The translations under genes were made by a program, and so were the position numbers. The notes below the pieces were generated by a model, which did no database searches, was not told where the DNA came from, and saw only the letters and a program-made list of their open reading frames with translations. Positions 1 to 7,160 of a DNA stretch of 19,476 bases are shown here, piece after piece; positions within the stretch are counted from its first letter, which is position 1, and every line of letters begins with the position of its first letter. The stretch comes from an uncultured Chloroflexota bacterium (GTDB lineage: Bacteria > Chloroflexota > Anaerolineae > Aggregatilineales > Phototrophicaceae): the NCBI GenBank assembly GCA_937988705.1, contig CALKIA010000200.1, positions 1 through 19,476 on the forward strand, written 5' to 3'.

Positions 1-10
1 GGAATTACCT

Positions 11-1396
11 ATGCCATCAAGTTTGAATAGACGCGAGTTCTTGAAAGAAATGGGGTTGCTCGGTATGGGAGCCGCCACCGTTGCCGCGTTAGGGCCTATC
101 GAGGAATTTGGCGAAAACTGGAGCGACAAGCCCGGTATTCTCCAACGCCCAATGTGGGCACGCACGGTCAGTCAACCGACCGTGGAAATTGATTGGGAAG
201 CGATTTATCGCTTCGACGAACGCAACACCGTGCGCCGTGGTTGGAGCAAGTACATGGACGCGGAAGCGTTCCAGGCCGTGCAGGATATCAACGCCGTCGC
301 CATCTATGATCGCAACCGTGCCAATCAACTTGGCTATTCCACACGTGATATCGCCCTGTATCGCGCCAGCGGCATCGGCGCCACACAGTCGTTCCTCGGC
401 CCCACCAACGTGGCGACGCCCGAAGAAAACAATATCCCGCGCTGGGAAGGCACACCCGAAGAAGCTTCCGAGATGATCCGCGCTGCGCTGCGCGCCTTCG
501 GTGCGGCGACGGTCGGCTTTGTCGAACTGGACGCGAACACCGAAAAATTGATCTACTCGATTGACCCCGATGGTAAAGAACTGGTCATCAGCGAAGAGAC
601 CGAAGTCCCGGAAGAGACCGAAACGCAGCGTATCATCCCCAAGAGCGCGCGCTGGGTCATCACGTGGACCGTGCAAATGTCGGGAGAAGGCTTGTCCCGC
701 TCTCCAACGCCTGTCGGCGCGGCGACCACTGCCATGACCTATGCCGAAAACCGCGCGATCCAGAGCCGGTTGCAGGGCTTCCTGCGCGGGATTGGCTACT
801 ACGGTTTGGGCGAAGCGGAAACCAACGCGCTGGGCATCGCGCCCGCGTTCGGCGTACTGGCCGGCTTGGGTGAAATGTCGCGCCTAAACCGCATGATTAC
901 CCCCGAATACGGCCCGATGGTGCGCGCCTTCAAGTTGGTCACCAACTTGCCGGTGGCACCCACCAGCCCGATCGATGCGGGCATCATGAACTTCTGCCGC
1001 ACCTGCAAGACCTGCGCCACCTACTGCCCGTCGGGCTCGCTGAACACTAACAGCGAACCGTCCTACGAAACGCAGGGCGGGTGGAACCGCGGCGGCGTCC
1101 GCACATGGTATGAGAACTCGCTTTCCTGCCGCAACTACTGGGCGGAAGTCGGCACCAACTGCGGGATCTGCTTCGCGGTGTGCCCGTTTGGGGTTAAGGA
1201 TCGCGCCCTGATCCACTCGATGGTCAAGGGTGTAATCGGCACGACCACAATTTTCAACAGCGCGCTCGCTGAACTCAGCCGCGCGGCCTACTCATCCGGG
1301 CCGAAAGATCAACCGCAGAAGGATCCGGAAGAATGGTGGAGCCTGGATTACAGCGAATTTGGTGTCGACTCCACGCGGGGACATGCTGACGCCTAG
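11..1396 (+). CDS. rdhA: Reductive dehalogenase catalytic subunit RdhA
   Basis: Corrinoid and iron-sulfur enzyme that would reductively remove halogen from an organohalide as a terminal respiratory step, on the outer face of the cytoplasmic membrane. The N-terminus carries a Tat signal (NRREFLKEMG, then a hydrophobic stretch to about residue 28). Residues 46-70 (RPMWARTVSQPTVEIDWE and on) match the RdhA N-terminal region. AGLGE (284-288) followed by TPEYGP (297-302) is the corrinoid-domain signature shared with QueG. Two ferredoxin-like motifs follow: C329-x2-C332-x2-C335-x3-C339-P, then C373 with C384-x2-C387-x3-C391-P. The 461-residue length is normal for respiratory RdhA, and membrane anchor rdhB follows after 33 bases. 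No DHxxG cobalamin motif is seen, as usual for RdhA. The start is set by the Tat signal; GGA lies 7 bases upstream. The halogenated substrate cannot be predicted, and I could not assign the catalytic Tyr with certainty. Confidence 0.93.
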   Translation: MPSSLNRREFLKEMGLLGMGAATVAALGPIEEFGENWSDKPGILQRPMWARTVSQPTVEIDWEAIYRFDERNTVRRGWSKYMDAEAFQAVQDINAVAIYDRNRANQLGYSTRDIALYRASGIGATQSFLGPTNVATPEENNIPRWEGTPEEASEMIRAALRAFGAATVGFVELDANTEKLIYSIDPDGKELVISEETEVPEETETQRIIPKSARWVITWTVQMSGEGLSRSPTPVGAATTAMTYAENRAIQSRLQGFLRGIGYYGLGEAETNALGIAPAFGVLAGLGEMSRLNRMITPEYGPMVRAFKLVTNLPVAPTSPIDAGIMNFCRTCKTCATYCPSGSLNTNSEPSYETQGGWNRGGVRTWYENSLSCRNYWAEVGTNCGICFAVCPFGVKDRALIHSMVKGVIGTTTIFNSALAELSRAAYSSGPKDQPQKDPEEWWSLDYSEFGVDSTRGHADA

Positions 1397-1429
1397 GCGC
1401 GCCGGCAGACAATAGAAAGGATATAACAC

Positions 1430-1717
1430 ATGTTGTTCTGGATTATCGCAGGTTTCCTGCTCGGCGTTGGCGCACTATATCTCCGCAACCAGCCCAAGAT
1501 CAAGCTGGCGTGGTTCGACTGGGTGCTGCTCCTGCTCGCCCTCGTCTTCTTCCTGCTCGCCATTGAAAACTATACTGGCTCGATGAGTGAGTTGGAACCG
1601 CGCGCTGCGACCATGTTGTTGGTGTCGTTTGGCCTCCCCGGTCTGATTTTCGCTGCTATCGTCGCCGTCCGGGCGTGGCGCAGCACGCAAAAGGCAGCTG
1701 TCGCCGCCAAGGCGTAG
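1430..1717 (+). CDS. rdhB: Reductive dehalogenase membrane anchor RdhB
   Basis: Small integral membrane protein of 95 residues that would hold RdhA on the outer side of the membrane. Three hydrophobic helices are visible at about residues 2-18, 28-46 and 60-82, the usual size and topology of RdhB anchors. Sequence conservation in this family is low, so the call rests on size, three spans and its position directly after rdhA. A purine-rich ribosome site (GAAAGGA) precedes the ATG by about 8 bases. It is very likely co-transcribed and translationally linked with rdhA. The motif region ENYTGS between helices 2 and 3 resembles the outside-facing loop that carries conserved acidic residues in known anchors; that last point is inference. 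Confidence 0.85.
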   Translation: MLFWIIAGFLLGVGALYLRNQPKIKLAWFDWVLLLLALVFFLLAIENYTGSMSELEPRAATMLLVSFGLPGLIFAAIVAVRAWRSTQKAAVAAKA

Positions 1718-1757
1718 GTTGTCCCATCCATCGGTATTCCGGTGTTAATTTCACCTG

Positions 1758-1789
1758 TCCGGCAGAGCGGCGCAAGCTTCTCTGCCGGA
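1758..1789 (+). repeat. Intercistronic hairpin between rdhB and rdhC
   Basis: Perfect 10-bp inverted repeat (TCCGGCAGAG paired with CTCTGCCGGA) around a 12-base loop in the 103-base rdhB-rdhC gap. No T-run follows, so it is not a classical terminator. It may be an RNA processing or stability element that sets different levels for rdhAB and the downstream genes (inference). Confidence 0.6.
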
Positions 1790-1820
1790 ATCGTCGTTCA
1801 GATAGAGTAAAGCAGCCAAC

Positions 1821-3080
1821 ATGGATAAGGTCGCATTCCAAAACACCATTCAGGCCCGACGCGCTCGTCAGCGCCGGCGGCAGCTGCTTGTCAGCCTCGC
1901 CGCGTTCTTGATTCTGGTGGCCGCCTGGCTCATCGGGTATCTCGGTCAGAGTGGCGAACTCGAGCTGGATGCGTACCTTGAGGATGTACTGCCGCAGGCG
2001 GAACGCATTGAAGCGGGCAGCGGTGGCTTATTCACCGGCTTTGCCGCGACCAGCGATGGGTCGTTCGTAGTGGTTGGTTACGCGATGGTTGGGATTGCTT
2101 CTGGCTACGGTGGCCCGGTCGCCCTGTTGGTGGGCACCGACCCCGCGGGTAACATCCTCGCCGTTTCTGTCGTGCAGAACGCGGAAACGCCGAACTTTTT
2201 CCGCCAGCTCGAACGTTCCGATTACTACAGCCAATTTGTCGGCGCGCCCTATGATGCCGCGCTCACTTTAGGCGACGATCTCAATGGTGTGAGCGGCGCT
2301 ACGCTCTCCGCCGAAGCGGTCGCGCAAAGCATCCGGCAGGCGGTTCGCGGGATCGCGTCCAGCGCCATTGCGGGTGCTGTCATCCCGCCGGACAACCGTC
2401 CGGTCAACTTCGGCGTACCCGAAGTCGCGCTGATCGCGCTGTTCGTTGTCAGTTTCTTCCTGCACCGTCTGCGCACCCGCTCACCGCTAAAGCGCTACGG
2501 GCGCTGGGCTGTGATGGCGACCGGTGTGATCGTGCTGGGCTTTGTGCTCAACAAGCCGCTGACGCTGGCGAATGTTATTTCGCTGCTGGCGGGTTACATT
2601 CCGGACTGGCACAACAATCTGTACTGGTTCATCTTGCTCGGCGGGATCGTTGTGGTCACCTCCATTCAGGGCAAAAACCCGTACTGCTCGTGGTTCTGTC
2701 CCTTCGGCGCGACGCAGGAGTTTCTTGGTTCGCTGACCGGCGCGAAAGCGTATCAGCCGCGTCAGATCTACAGCAAATTGCAATGGCTCCAGCGCGGTCT
2801 GTCCTTCACGGCCATCGTTTTAGGTCTCGCGCTCCGGCAGCCGGGCGCAGCCAGCTACGAACCCTTCGGCACGCTCTTTAATTTCGAAGGCTCGTGGCCG
2901 CAGTGGGTCTTACTCATTCTGGTCTTGTTTGGCTCACTCGTGATTTACCGTCCGTTCTGCAATTATCTCTGCCCGCTTGATCCGGTGGTCGATTATGTCG
3001 GAGAAGTGCGGCGTTGGGTGAAAGACACATGGCAAAAGAAGAACGCAGCGGCACAGCCGACAAGCGACAGTCTATCTTGA
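1821..3080 (+). CDS. rdhC: RdhC/NosR-like membrane flavo-iron-sulfur protein
   Basis: Membrane electron-transfer protein of the RdhC/NosR type. After the first span (about residues 21-41), residues 60-180 form an FMN-binding domain ending in VSGATLS, where T161 is the expected threonine for covalent FMN attachment. The C-terminal half has about four to five further spans and two CxxxCP motifs (C289/C293 in CSWFCPFG and C380/C384 in CNYLCPLDP) typical of the NosR/RdhC polyferredoxin-like tail. The topology places the flavin domain outside the cytoplasm, where the Tat-exported ApbE encoded two genes downstream would act. At 419 residues it matches RdhC rather than the longer NosR. Known roles proposed for RdhC are electron transfer from quinol to RdhA or help in RdhA maturation; which applies here is unknown. 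The ATG at 1821 has only a weak ribosome site (GAGTAAAG). Confidence 0.88.
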   Translation: MDKVAFQNTIQARRARQRRRQLLVSLAAFLILVAAWLIGYLGQSGELELDAYLEDVLPQAERIEAGSGGLFTGFAATSDGSFVVVGYAMVGIASGYGGPVALLVGTDPAGNILAVSVVQNAETPNFFRQLERSDYYSQFVGAPYDAALTLGDDLNGVSGATLSAEAVAQSIRQAVRGIASSAIAGAVIPPDNRPVNFGVPEVALIALFVVSFFLHRLRTRSPLKRYGRWAVMATGVIVLGFVLNKPLTLANVISLLAGYIPDWHNNLYWFILLGGIVVVTSIQGKNPYCSWFCPFGATQEFLGSLTGAKAYQPRQIYSKLQWLQRGLSFTAIVLGLALRQPGAASYEPFGTLFNFEGSWPQWVLLILVLFGSLVIYRPFCNYLCPLDPVVDYVGEVRRWVKDTWQKKNAAAQPTSDSLS

Positions 3081-3298
3081 TCGGTTATGTGGCGATTTGT
3101 GTCGTGCTGATCTTCATGACGCTTGTGCTCGCGCTGACTCCGGAAGATCCGGCGACTGCGCAGCAGGTGACACAGCGCGCGACCAGCACCCGCAACCCGA
3201 TCATTTTGACGGCGCAGGCCGACTACGCGACGGTCGCCCCCGAACACCGGGATGAACACGGCAATCTGCTGCCCACGCCGACCCGAGGTGGATCATGA
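3029..3298 (+). CDS. Small single-span membrane protein of the rdh operon
   Basis: Protein of 89 residues that I do not recognise. It has a charged N-terminus (MAKEERSGTADKRQ), one hydrophobic helix at about residues 15-37, and a 50-residue hydrophilic tail probably on the outside, ending NLLPTPTRGGS. A longer reading from a TTG at 3014 adds five residues, but the ATG at 3029 follows a GTGAAAG sequence and is preferred. It overlaps the end of rdhC by 52 bases in another frame and overlaps apbE by 4 bases (ATGA), so it is tightly coupled to both. There are no Cys residues or metal motifs. It could be an accessory subunit of the RdhC-like complex or a maturation factor; both ideas rest only on position. 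Confidence 0.75.
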   Translation: MAKEERSGTADKRQSILIGYVAICVVLIFMTLVLALTPEDPATAQQVTQRATSTRNPIILTAQADYATVAPEHRDEHGNLLPTPTRGGS

Positions 3299-4314
3299 CG
3301 CCCACTAACCGTCTATCGCGCCGCGAATTCATCCGCCTGACCGCGTGCGCCGGATTAGCCCTTGCGGGCGGTGTCGGCCTCGCTGAACTGGCGCGTTCTC
3401 GCCAAGCCGTAGACCAGGTGCAGGAAACGCGGATGCTGCTCGGCAGTCTCGCGCACCTGACCGTGATCAGCCCGAACAGCGCGCAGGCGCGGGCGGCGGT
3501 CACCGCTGCTTTTGATCAGATGACGGCGCTCGAAGACGTATTCAGTCGTTTTCGCCCGAACAGCCAGTTGAGCCAACTCAATACGAACGGCAGACTGAGC
3601 AATCCGCCGGCCTCATTTAAAGCGGTGCTGACCAAGGCGGTCGCTTACGGTGACCTCACCGGCGGCGCGTTTGATGTCACGGTCGAAGCCGTGCTGCGGC
3701 AGTATCGCGGTGCGGCGCAGGCGGGGACTCTGCCGAGCGCTGAGCAAATTGACGCGGCGCAGCAGTTGGTCGATTATCGGCAGATCGCCATCACCGACAG
3801 CGCGATCAGCCTGACCAGGCCCGGTATGGCCGTGACGCTCGACGGCATCGCCAAAGGTTACATCATCGATGCGGGCGCGCAGGTGCTGCGCGAGCACGGT
3901 TTTGAGCAGGTGCTCGTGGAACTCGGCGGCGATTTGCAGACCTATGGTACGGCCGACGCCCATCCGTGGCAGGTGAGCATCGAACAGCCGGATCGCGCCG
4001 CCGCAAGCACGCCGATCAGGGCGCAGCTCGTTAACCGCGCGCTGGCGACTTCCGGCGATTACCAGTACACTTTCACGCCGGATCGGCGGCTGCATCACAT
4101 TCTCGATCCGCACAGCGGCGTGTCACCCGATGAACTGAGCAGCGCCAGCGTGATCGCGCCGACGGCCTGCGATGCTGACGCGCTGGCCACCGCCTTGCTG
4201 GTCATGGGCGCGGACGCGGGGTTGGCGTTGATCGCCCGTCTGCCGGATTTCGAAGCACTAGTCATCAGCAAACAGGGCAGCATCCGTCAGTCCGCTCATT
4301 TTCCGGCACGTTGA
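3295..4314 (+). CDS. apbE: FAD:protein FMN transferase ApbE, Tat-exported
   Basis: Magnesium-dependent enzyme that moves FMN from FAD onto a threonine of flavoproteins, outside the cytoplasm. The N-terminus is a Tat signal (SRREFIRLTA, hydrophobic to about residue 30). ApbE motifs appear in order: GGAFDVTV (123-130), LDGIAKGYIID (182-192), ELGGDL (209-214), HHILDPHSG (267-275) and CDADALATALLVMG (292-305, metal-site region). The length of 339 residues is typical. The ATG overlaps the stop of the upstream gene as ATGA, indicating translational coupling. Its obvious target is the SGATLS flavinylation site of the RdhC-like protein in the same operon. Tat export rather than a lipoprotein signal is a variation on many ApbE proteins and matches the export route of RdhA. 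The gene ends just before the cobalamin riboswitch. Confidence 0.93.
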   Translation: MTPTNRLSRREFIRLTACAGLALAGGVGLAELARSRQAVDQVQETRMLLGSLAHLTVISPNSAQARAAVTAAFDQMTALEDVFSRFRPNSQLSQLNTNGRLSNPPASFKAVLTKAVAYGDLTGGAFDVTVEAVLRQYRGAAQAGTLPSAEQIDAAQQLVDYRQIAITDSAISLTRPGMAVTLDGIAKGYIIDAGAQVLREHGFEQVLVELGGDLQTYGTADAHPWQVSIEQPDRAAASTPIRAQLVNRALATSGDYQYTFTPDRRLHHILDPHSGVSPDELSSASVIAPTACDADALATALLVMGADAGLALIARLPDFEALVISKQGSIRQSAHFPAR

Positions 4315-4323
4315 TCGAGGCGT

Positions 4324-4352
4324 TTCCGATGAACTAGTCAGCCTGACATAGT
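4324..4352 (+). promoter_or_regulatory. Possible promoter of the corrinoid-uptake operon
   Basis: TTCCGA (4324-4329) and CATAGT (4347-4352) are separated by 17 bases, and TG at 4344-4345 gives an extended -10. Each hexamer is weak, but the implied start near 4359 falls just before the first riboswitch helix at 4362. That position is the main support. Confidence 0.35.
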
Positions 4353-4361
4353 GGCTATCAG

Positions 4362-4452
4362 CATTCATAAGTGAGGGAAGTCCGGTGTGAATCCGGCGCT
4401 GTCCCGCAACGGTAATGGCCTCCTGGCCTAAGCCCGAAGACTCACCTGAATG
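4362..4452 (+). ncRNA. Cobalamin riboswitch aptamer
   Basis: The core matches the cobalamin riboswitch. GGGAAGTCCGGTGTGAATCC is followed by GGCGCTGTCCCGCAACGGTA (4375-4414), and the B12 box AGCCCGAAGACTCACC lies at 4431-4446. Supporting helices seen by eye are CATTCA 4362-4367 with TGAATG 4447-4452; GTGAG 4371-4375 with CTCAC 4441-4445; GGG 4375-4377 with CCC 4403-4405 (the last two share G4375, so they cannot both use it); CCGG 4382-4385 with CCGG 4393-4396; and GGCC 4417-4420 with GGCC 4425-4428. It binds a corrinoid and controls the transporter genes downstream. At 91 bases it is a compact form; I could not identify a confident kissing-loop partner, so the subclass is open. Confidence 0.93.
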
Positions 4453-4473
4453 TTTATATGCAGTGTCCTTCGT

Positions 4474-4520
4474 GGAGAAAGGGTGCGAGCTAACTGAACG
4501 AACTATCGTTCACCCGCTCC
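4474..4520 (+). promoter_or_regulatory. Candidate antiterminator pairing of the riboswitch
   Basis: GGAG (4474-4477) and GGGTG (4481-4485) can pair with CTCC (4517-4520) and CACCC (4511-4515), leaving an internal loop. This would use up the left arm of the terminator at 4512-4518, so the two folds exclude each other. By analogy with known cobalamin riboswitches, the terminator fold should win when corrinoid is bound (inference). Confidence 0.55.
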
Positions 4521-4540
4521 CCAGCGGGTTTTTTGTTTTT
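4512..4540 (+). terminator. Intrinsic terminator, expression platform of the riboswitch
   Basis: ACCCGCT (4512-4518), loop CCCC and AGCGGGT (4523-4529) form a perfect 7-bp stem followed by TTTTTTGTTTTT. It sits between the aptamer and the first transporter gene, so control is by transcription attenuation. Confidence 0.88.
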
Positions 4541-4576
4541 AGTCGTGATATTGAACTCAAGTACACAGGATTTCCA

Positions 4577-5788
4577 ATGAAAACCGCACGTATCAGCTTC
4601 ATCATTGTCGCCTTGCTGTTTGCTCTCTTGTTTGCTCTGGCCCTTGCGGCCAACGCTCAGGCGACCGCGCCGACGGCGAATCTCACGGCGGGCTGCGTCG
4701 AAAACTACGACCCGACCGTCGATTACTTCCCGGCGAAAGTCACCGTCGATTACGCCAACAACTTCGATGTGGAATACTTCAATAACTACAAAGTCGTGAC
4801 CATGCTGCCGTGGGTGGGCGCAGAAGCCCCGCTGCAATACGTCCTCGTTCAGTGCGGCACGCCCGCGCCGGACGGTTACGATGGCATTCCTAGCTTTGAA
4901 GTGCCCATTCAGCGCTTCGTGACCATGTCTACGAGCATGCTCCCGCACGTGGACGAACAAGGACTGCTCGATCATCTCGTCGGCGTGGATACCACGCTCT
5001 ACACCAGCAACGAAGCTGTGCTTGCGCTGGTGGCGGCGGGCGACGTGGTGGAAATTGGCGGCGGCGGCACGGGCGGTGAGATCAACTTTGAACTGCTGCT
5101 GAGCCTCGAGCCCGATCTCGTCATGGCGCAGGAATTCTTCGCGGGCGGGACGACGCTCACCCAGCTCAACGATGCGAGCGTACCCGCCGTGCTCAATGCC
5201 GATTACACCGATACCTCACCACTCGGACAGGCGGAATGGGGCAAATACATTTCGCTGTACTTCAATACGGAAGCTGAAGCGACCGACCTCTTCACCGGCG
5301 TCGCAGAACGCTACGAGGCGCTCAAGGCGCTGGCCGCGGATGTGGATATGCGCCCGACGGCGATCACCGCCAGCCCCTTCAGCGGCGTCTGGTACATGCC
5401 GGGTGGCGAGAGCACTATTGCGCAGTTACTGGCGGATGCGGGCGCGGATTTCCTGTGGTCAGACACCCCCGGCACGAGCAATCCACTGGACTTTGAAGTG
5501 GTGCTGGAACAAGGCGCAGAGGCGGAATTCTGGGTGAACGTCAACCAGTTCTGGGGCACACAGGAACAGATGCTCGCCGATGATTCGCGTTTCGGCGTGT
5601 TCACCGCGTTTCAGACGGGCAACCTGTGGAACAACAACCTGCGCATGAACATCAACGGTGGCAGCGATTACTTTGAGACGGGCGCGGCGCACCCTGATCT
5701 CATCCTCGCGGACTTGATCAAGATTTTCCACCCGGATCTGCTGCCCGATCACGAATTCTATTTCTACCAGCAGTTAGGCGCGGAGTAG
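4577..5788 (+). CDS. btuF: Corrinoid ABC transporter substrate-binding protein (BtuF/FecB type)
   Basis: Extracytoplasmic binding protein of the class III (BtuF/FecB/TroA-like) fold that would capture a corrinoid and deliver it to the permease. An open frame runs upstream to 4415, but that lies inside the riboswitch. The ATG at 4577 after ACAGGA begins a clear signal peptide (MKTARISF, hydrophobic to about residue 25, ANAQA cleavage region) and gives 403 residues. RFVTMSTSMLPHVDEQGLLD (113-132) is the typical start of the first lobe, and FELLLSLEPDLVMAQ (171-185) is the usual conserved segment. Residues 40-110 form an N-terminal extension with C40 and C93, the only two Cys residues, possibly disulfide-bonded. 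LTAGC at 36-40 resembles a lipobox but lies far from the hydrophobic core. Corrinoid specificity comes from the riboswitch, not from residues I can read; an iron-chelate protein would look similar. Confidence 0.87.
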   Translation: MKTARISFIIVALLFALLFALALAANAQATAPTANLTAGCVENYDPTVDYFPAKVTVDYANNFDVEYFNNYKVVTMLPWVGAEAPLQYVLVQCGTPAPDGYDGIPSFEVPIQRFVTMSTSMLPHVDEQGLLDHLVGVDTTLYTSNEAVLALVAAGDVVEIGGGGTGGEINFELLLSLEPDLVMAQEFFAGGTTLTQLNDASVPAVLNADYTDTSPLGQAEWGKYISLYFNTEAEATDLFTGVAERYEALKALAADVDMRPTAITASPFSGVWYMPGGESTIAQLLADAGADFLWSDTPGTSNPLDFEVVLEQGAEAEFWVNVNQFWGTQEQMLADDSRFGVFTAFQTGNLWNNNLRMNINGGSDYFETGAAHPDLILADLIKIFHPDLLPDHEFYFYQQLGAE

Positions 5789-5824
5789 CACCTAGAGGGT
5801 GTTGTGTACTTCAGGGTGTCGATT

Positions 5825-5947
5825 CCCCCCTCACCCTGCTGGCTGCGCCAGCCGTCCCTCTCCCACGTAAACGGGGAGAGGGACAAAAACCGCGTAGTTC
5901 TCCCCTTCTCCCCGCTTGCGTGGGAGAAGGGGTTGGGGGTTGAGGGG
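5825..5947. repeat. Palindromic multi-hairpin intergenic element
   Basis: Element of about 120 bases filling much of the 268-base gap between the binding protein and permease genes. The outer ends are inverted (CCCCTCACCC near 5827 against GGGTTGAGGGG ending 5947). Inside lie three hairpins: GCTGGC/GCCAGC (5838-5852), CCCTCTCCC/GGGAGAGGG (5856-5882, 9 bp) and CCCCTTCTCCC/GGGAGAAGGGG (5902-5932, 11 bp). No reading frame or transposase is seen. It looks like a dispersed non-autonomous repeat, with possible effects on transcript stability between the two genes (inference). Confidence 0.7.
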
Positions 5948-6056
5948 TAAGAAGTGCGTAACAGACTTTAGCGACGGGCGGGGCGAACCAGCCCCGCCAC
6001 CCTTTGATCGATAATTGATGTTTTGAAGGCAATATGGACTTCAGTGAGGAAACTCG

Positions 6057-7160
6057 ATGGCTCAGCGCATACTTCCGACGCAAACCATGAGACGTGAACA
6101 CCGGCTCAGCCCTGTACTCCCCGGCTTTAAAGCGCTGCTGCTGCTCGGGCTGATCGCGCTCCTCATCTTCAGCTTTCTCGTGAGCCTTGCGCTCGGGTCG
6201 GTAGCGATCCCGCTGGACGATGTGGTACGCGTACTCTTGGGGCAGGACGCCAGCAAAGCCGTGTGGATGAACATCATCCTCGACTTTCGCCTGCCGCAGG
6301 CGCTCACGGCGATCCTCGCGGGCGCAGCGCTCGGCGTCAGCGGGCTGCTCATGCAGACCTTCTTCCGCAATCCGCTCGCCGATCCGTTTGTGCTCGGCGT
6401 CAGTTCTGGCGCGAGTCTCGGCGTGGCACTGGTGGTGCTGACGATTGGCTCGGTCACGACGACGCTGCTAACTGGCCTCGGACTCTTCGGAGATTTAGCG
6501 TTGGCGGCGGCGGCCAGTCTGGGATCGATGGGCGTGATGGCCATCGTGCTCTGGGTCGCGCGCCGCGTGGCCAGCGGCACAACGCTGCTCATCGTCGGGC
6601 TGCTGTTTGGCTATCTGACGAGCGCGGCGGTGAGTGTGCTGCTCTATTTCAGCATTCCGGAGCGGATTCAGTCGTACATCAACTGGACGTTCGGTAGTTT
6701 CAGCGGGGTCACATGGGATCAGCTCATCGTGATTGTGCCCATTGTCCTGGCCGGGCTGCTGGCCGCCTTTCTGCTGAGCAAAGCGCTCAACGCGCTGCTG
6801 CTGGGTGAAGCCTATGCCGCGAGCATGGGCGTCAATGTGCGGCACGTGCGTCTCGCCGTCATCCTGACGACCGCCATCCTCGCCGGGACGATCACCGCCT
6901 TTTGCGGTCCGATCGGCTTCCTCGGCATCGCCATTCCGCACTTCTGCCGCAGCCTGTTCAACACCTCGGATCACCGTTCGCTGATCCCGCTCACGATTCT
7001 GGTGGGGGCGCTCGTGGCGCTGATCGCCTCGATCATCGCGGATGTGCCGGGCAGTTCGCTGGTGCTGCCGCTCAACGCGGTGACCTCGCTGATCGGCGCG
7101 CCCGCCGTGATCTGGGTCATCCTCAGCCGTCACAGTGTGAAGGAGAATTTTGCCGCATGA
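6057..7160 (+). CDS. btuC: Corrinoid ABC transporter permease (BtuC/FecCD family)
   Basis: Membrane channel subunit of a type II importer. The FecCD family signature runs from RLPQALTAILAGAALG (78-93) through GLLMQTFFRNPLADP (96-110) to LGVSSGASLG (113-122). Later, FCGPIGFLGIAIPH carries the loop that contacts the ATPase. About ten hydrophobic spans are spread over 367 residues, the expected size; BtuC of E. coli is slightly shorter and this protein has a hydrophilic N-terminal tail of about 24 residues. The ATG at 6057 follows GAGGA (6046-6050); an internal ATG at residue 11 is possible but has no better ribosome site. The gene is separated from the binding protein by the palindromic repeat and overlaps the ATPase gene by 4 bases. 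Confidence 0.92.
   Translation: MAQRILPTQTMRREHRLSPVLPGFKALLLLGLIALLIFSFLVSLALGSVAIPLDDVVRVLLGQDASKAVWMNIILDFRLPQALTAILAGAALGVSGLLMQTFFRNPLADPFVLGVSSGASLGVALVVLTIGSVTTTLLTGLGLFGDLALAAAASLGSMGVMAIVLWVARRVASGTTLLIVGLLFGYLTSAAVSVLLYFSIPERIQSYINWTFGSFSGVTWDQLIVIVPIVLAGLLAAFLLSKALNALLLGEAYAASMGVNVRHVRLAVILTTAILAGTITAFCGPIGFLGIAIPHFCRSLFNTSDHRSLIPLTILVGALVALIASIIADVPGSSLVLPLNAVTSLIGAPAVIWVILSRHSVKENFAA

Noticed and set aside
11..1396. Possibility that the first gene is epoxyqueuosine reductase (QueG)
   Set aside because: It shares the corrinoid-domain signature, but it has a Tat signal, the RdhA N-terminal region and an RdhB/RdhC neighbourhood. QueG is cytoplasmic and has none of these.
1821..3080. 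Possibility that this is NosR of nitrous oxide reduction
   Set aside because: The protein is much shorter than NosR, no nos genes are near, and it follows rdhAB; RdhC is the better fit.
4415..4576. Upstream extension of the btuF reading frame by 54 codons
   Set aside because: It starts inside the riboswitch aptamer and crosses the intrinsic terminator. The ATG at 4577 begins a clear signal peptide with a ribosome site.
5825..5947. CRISPR array or insertion sequence
   Set aside because: The repeats are inverted, not regularly spaced direct repeats, and there is no transposase or reading frame.
6495..7133. Minus-strand open frame of 212 codons
   Set aside because: Composition dominated by Arg, Gln, His and Asp, typical of antisense to a hydrophobic permease; no ribosome site or motif.
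6902..7156. Upstream extension of the btuD frame
   Set aside because: It lies wholly within btuC in another frame. The ATG at 7157 gives the normal ABC ATPase N-terminus and the ATGA overlap.
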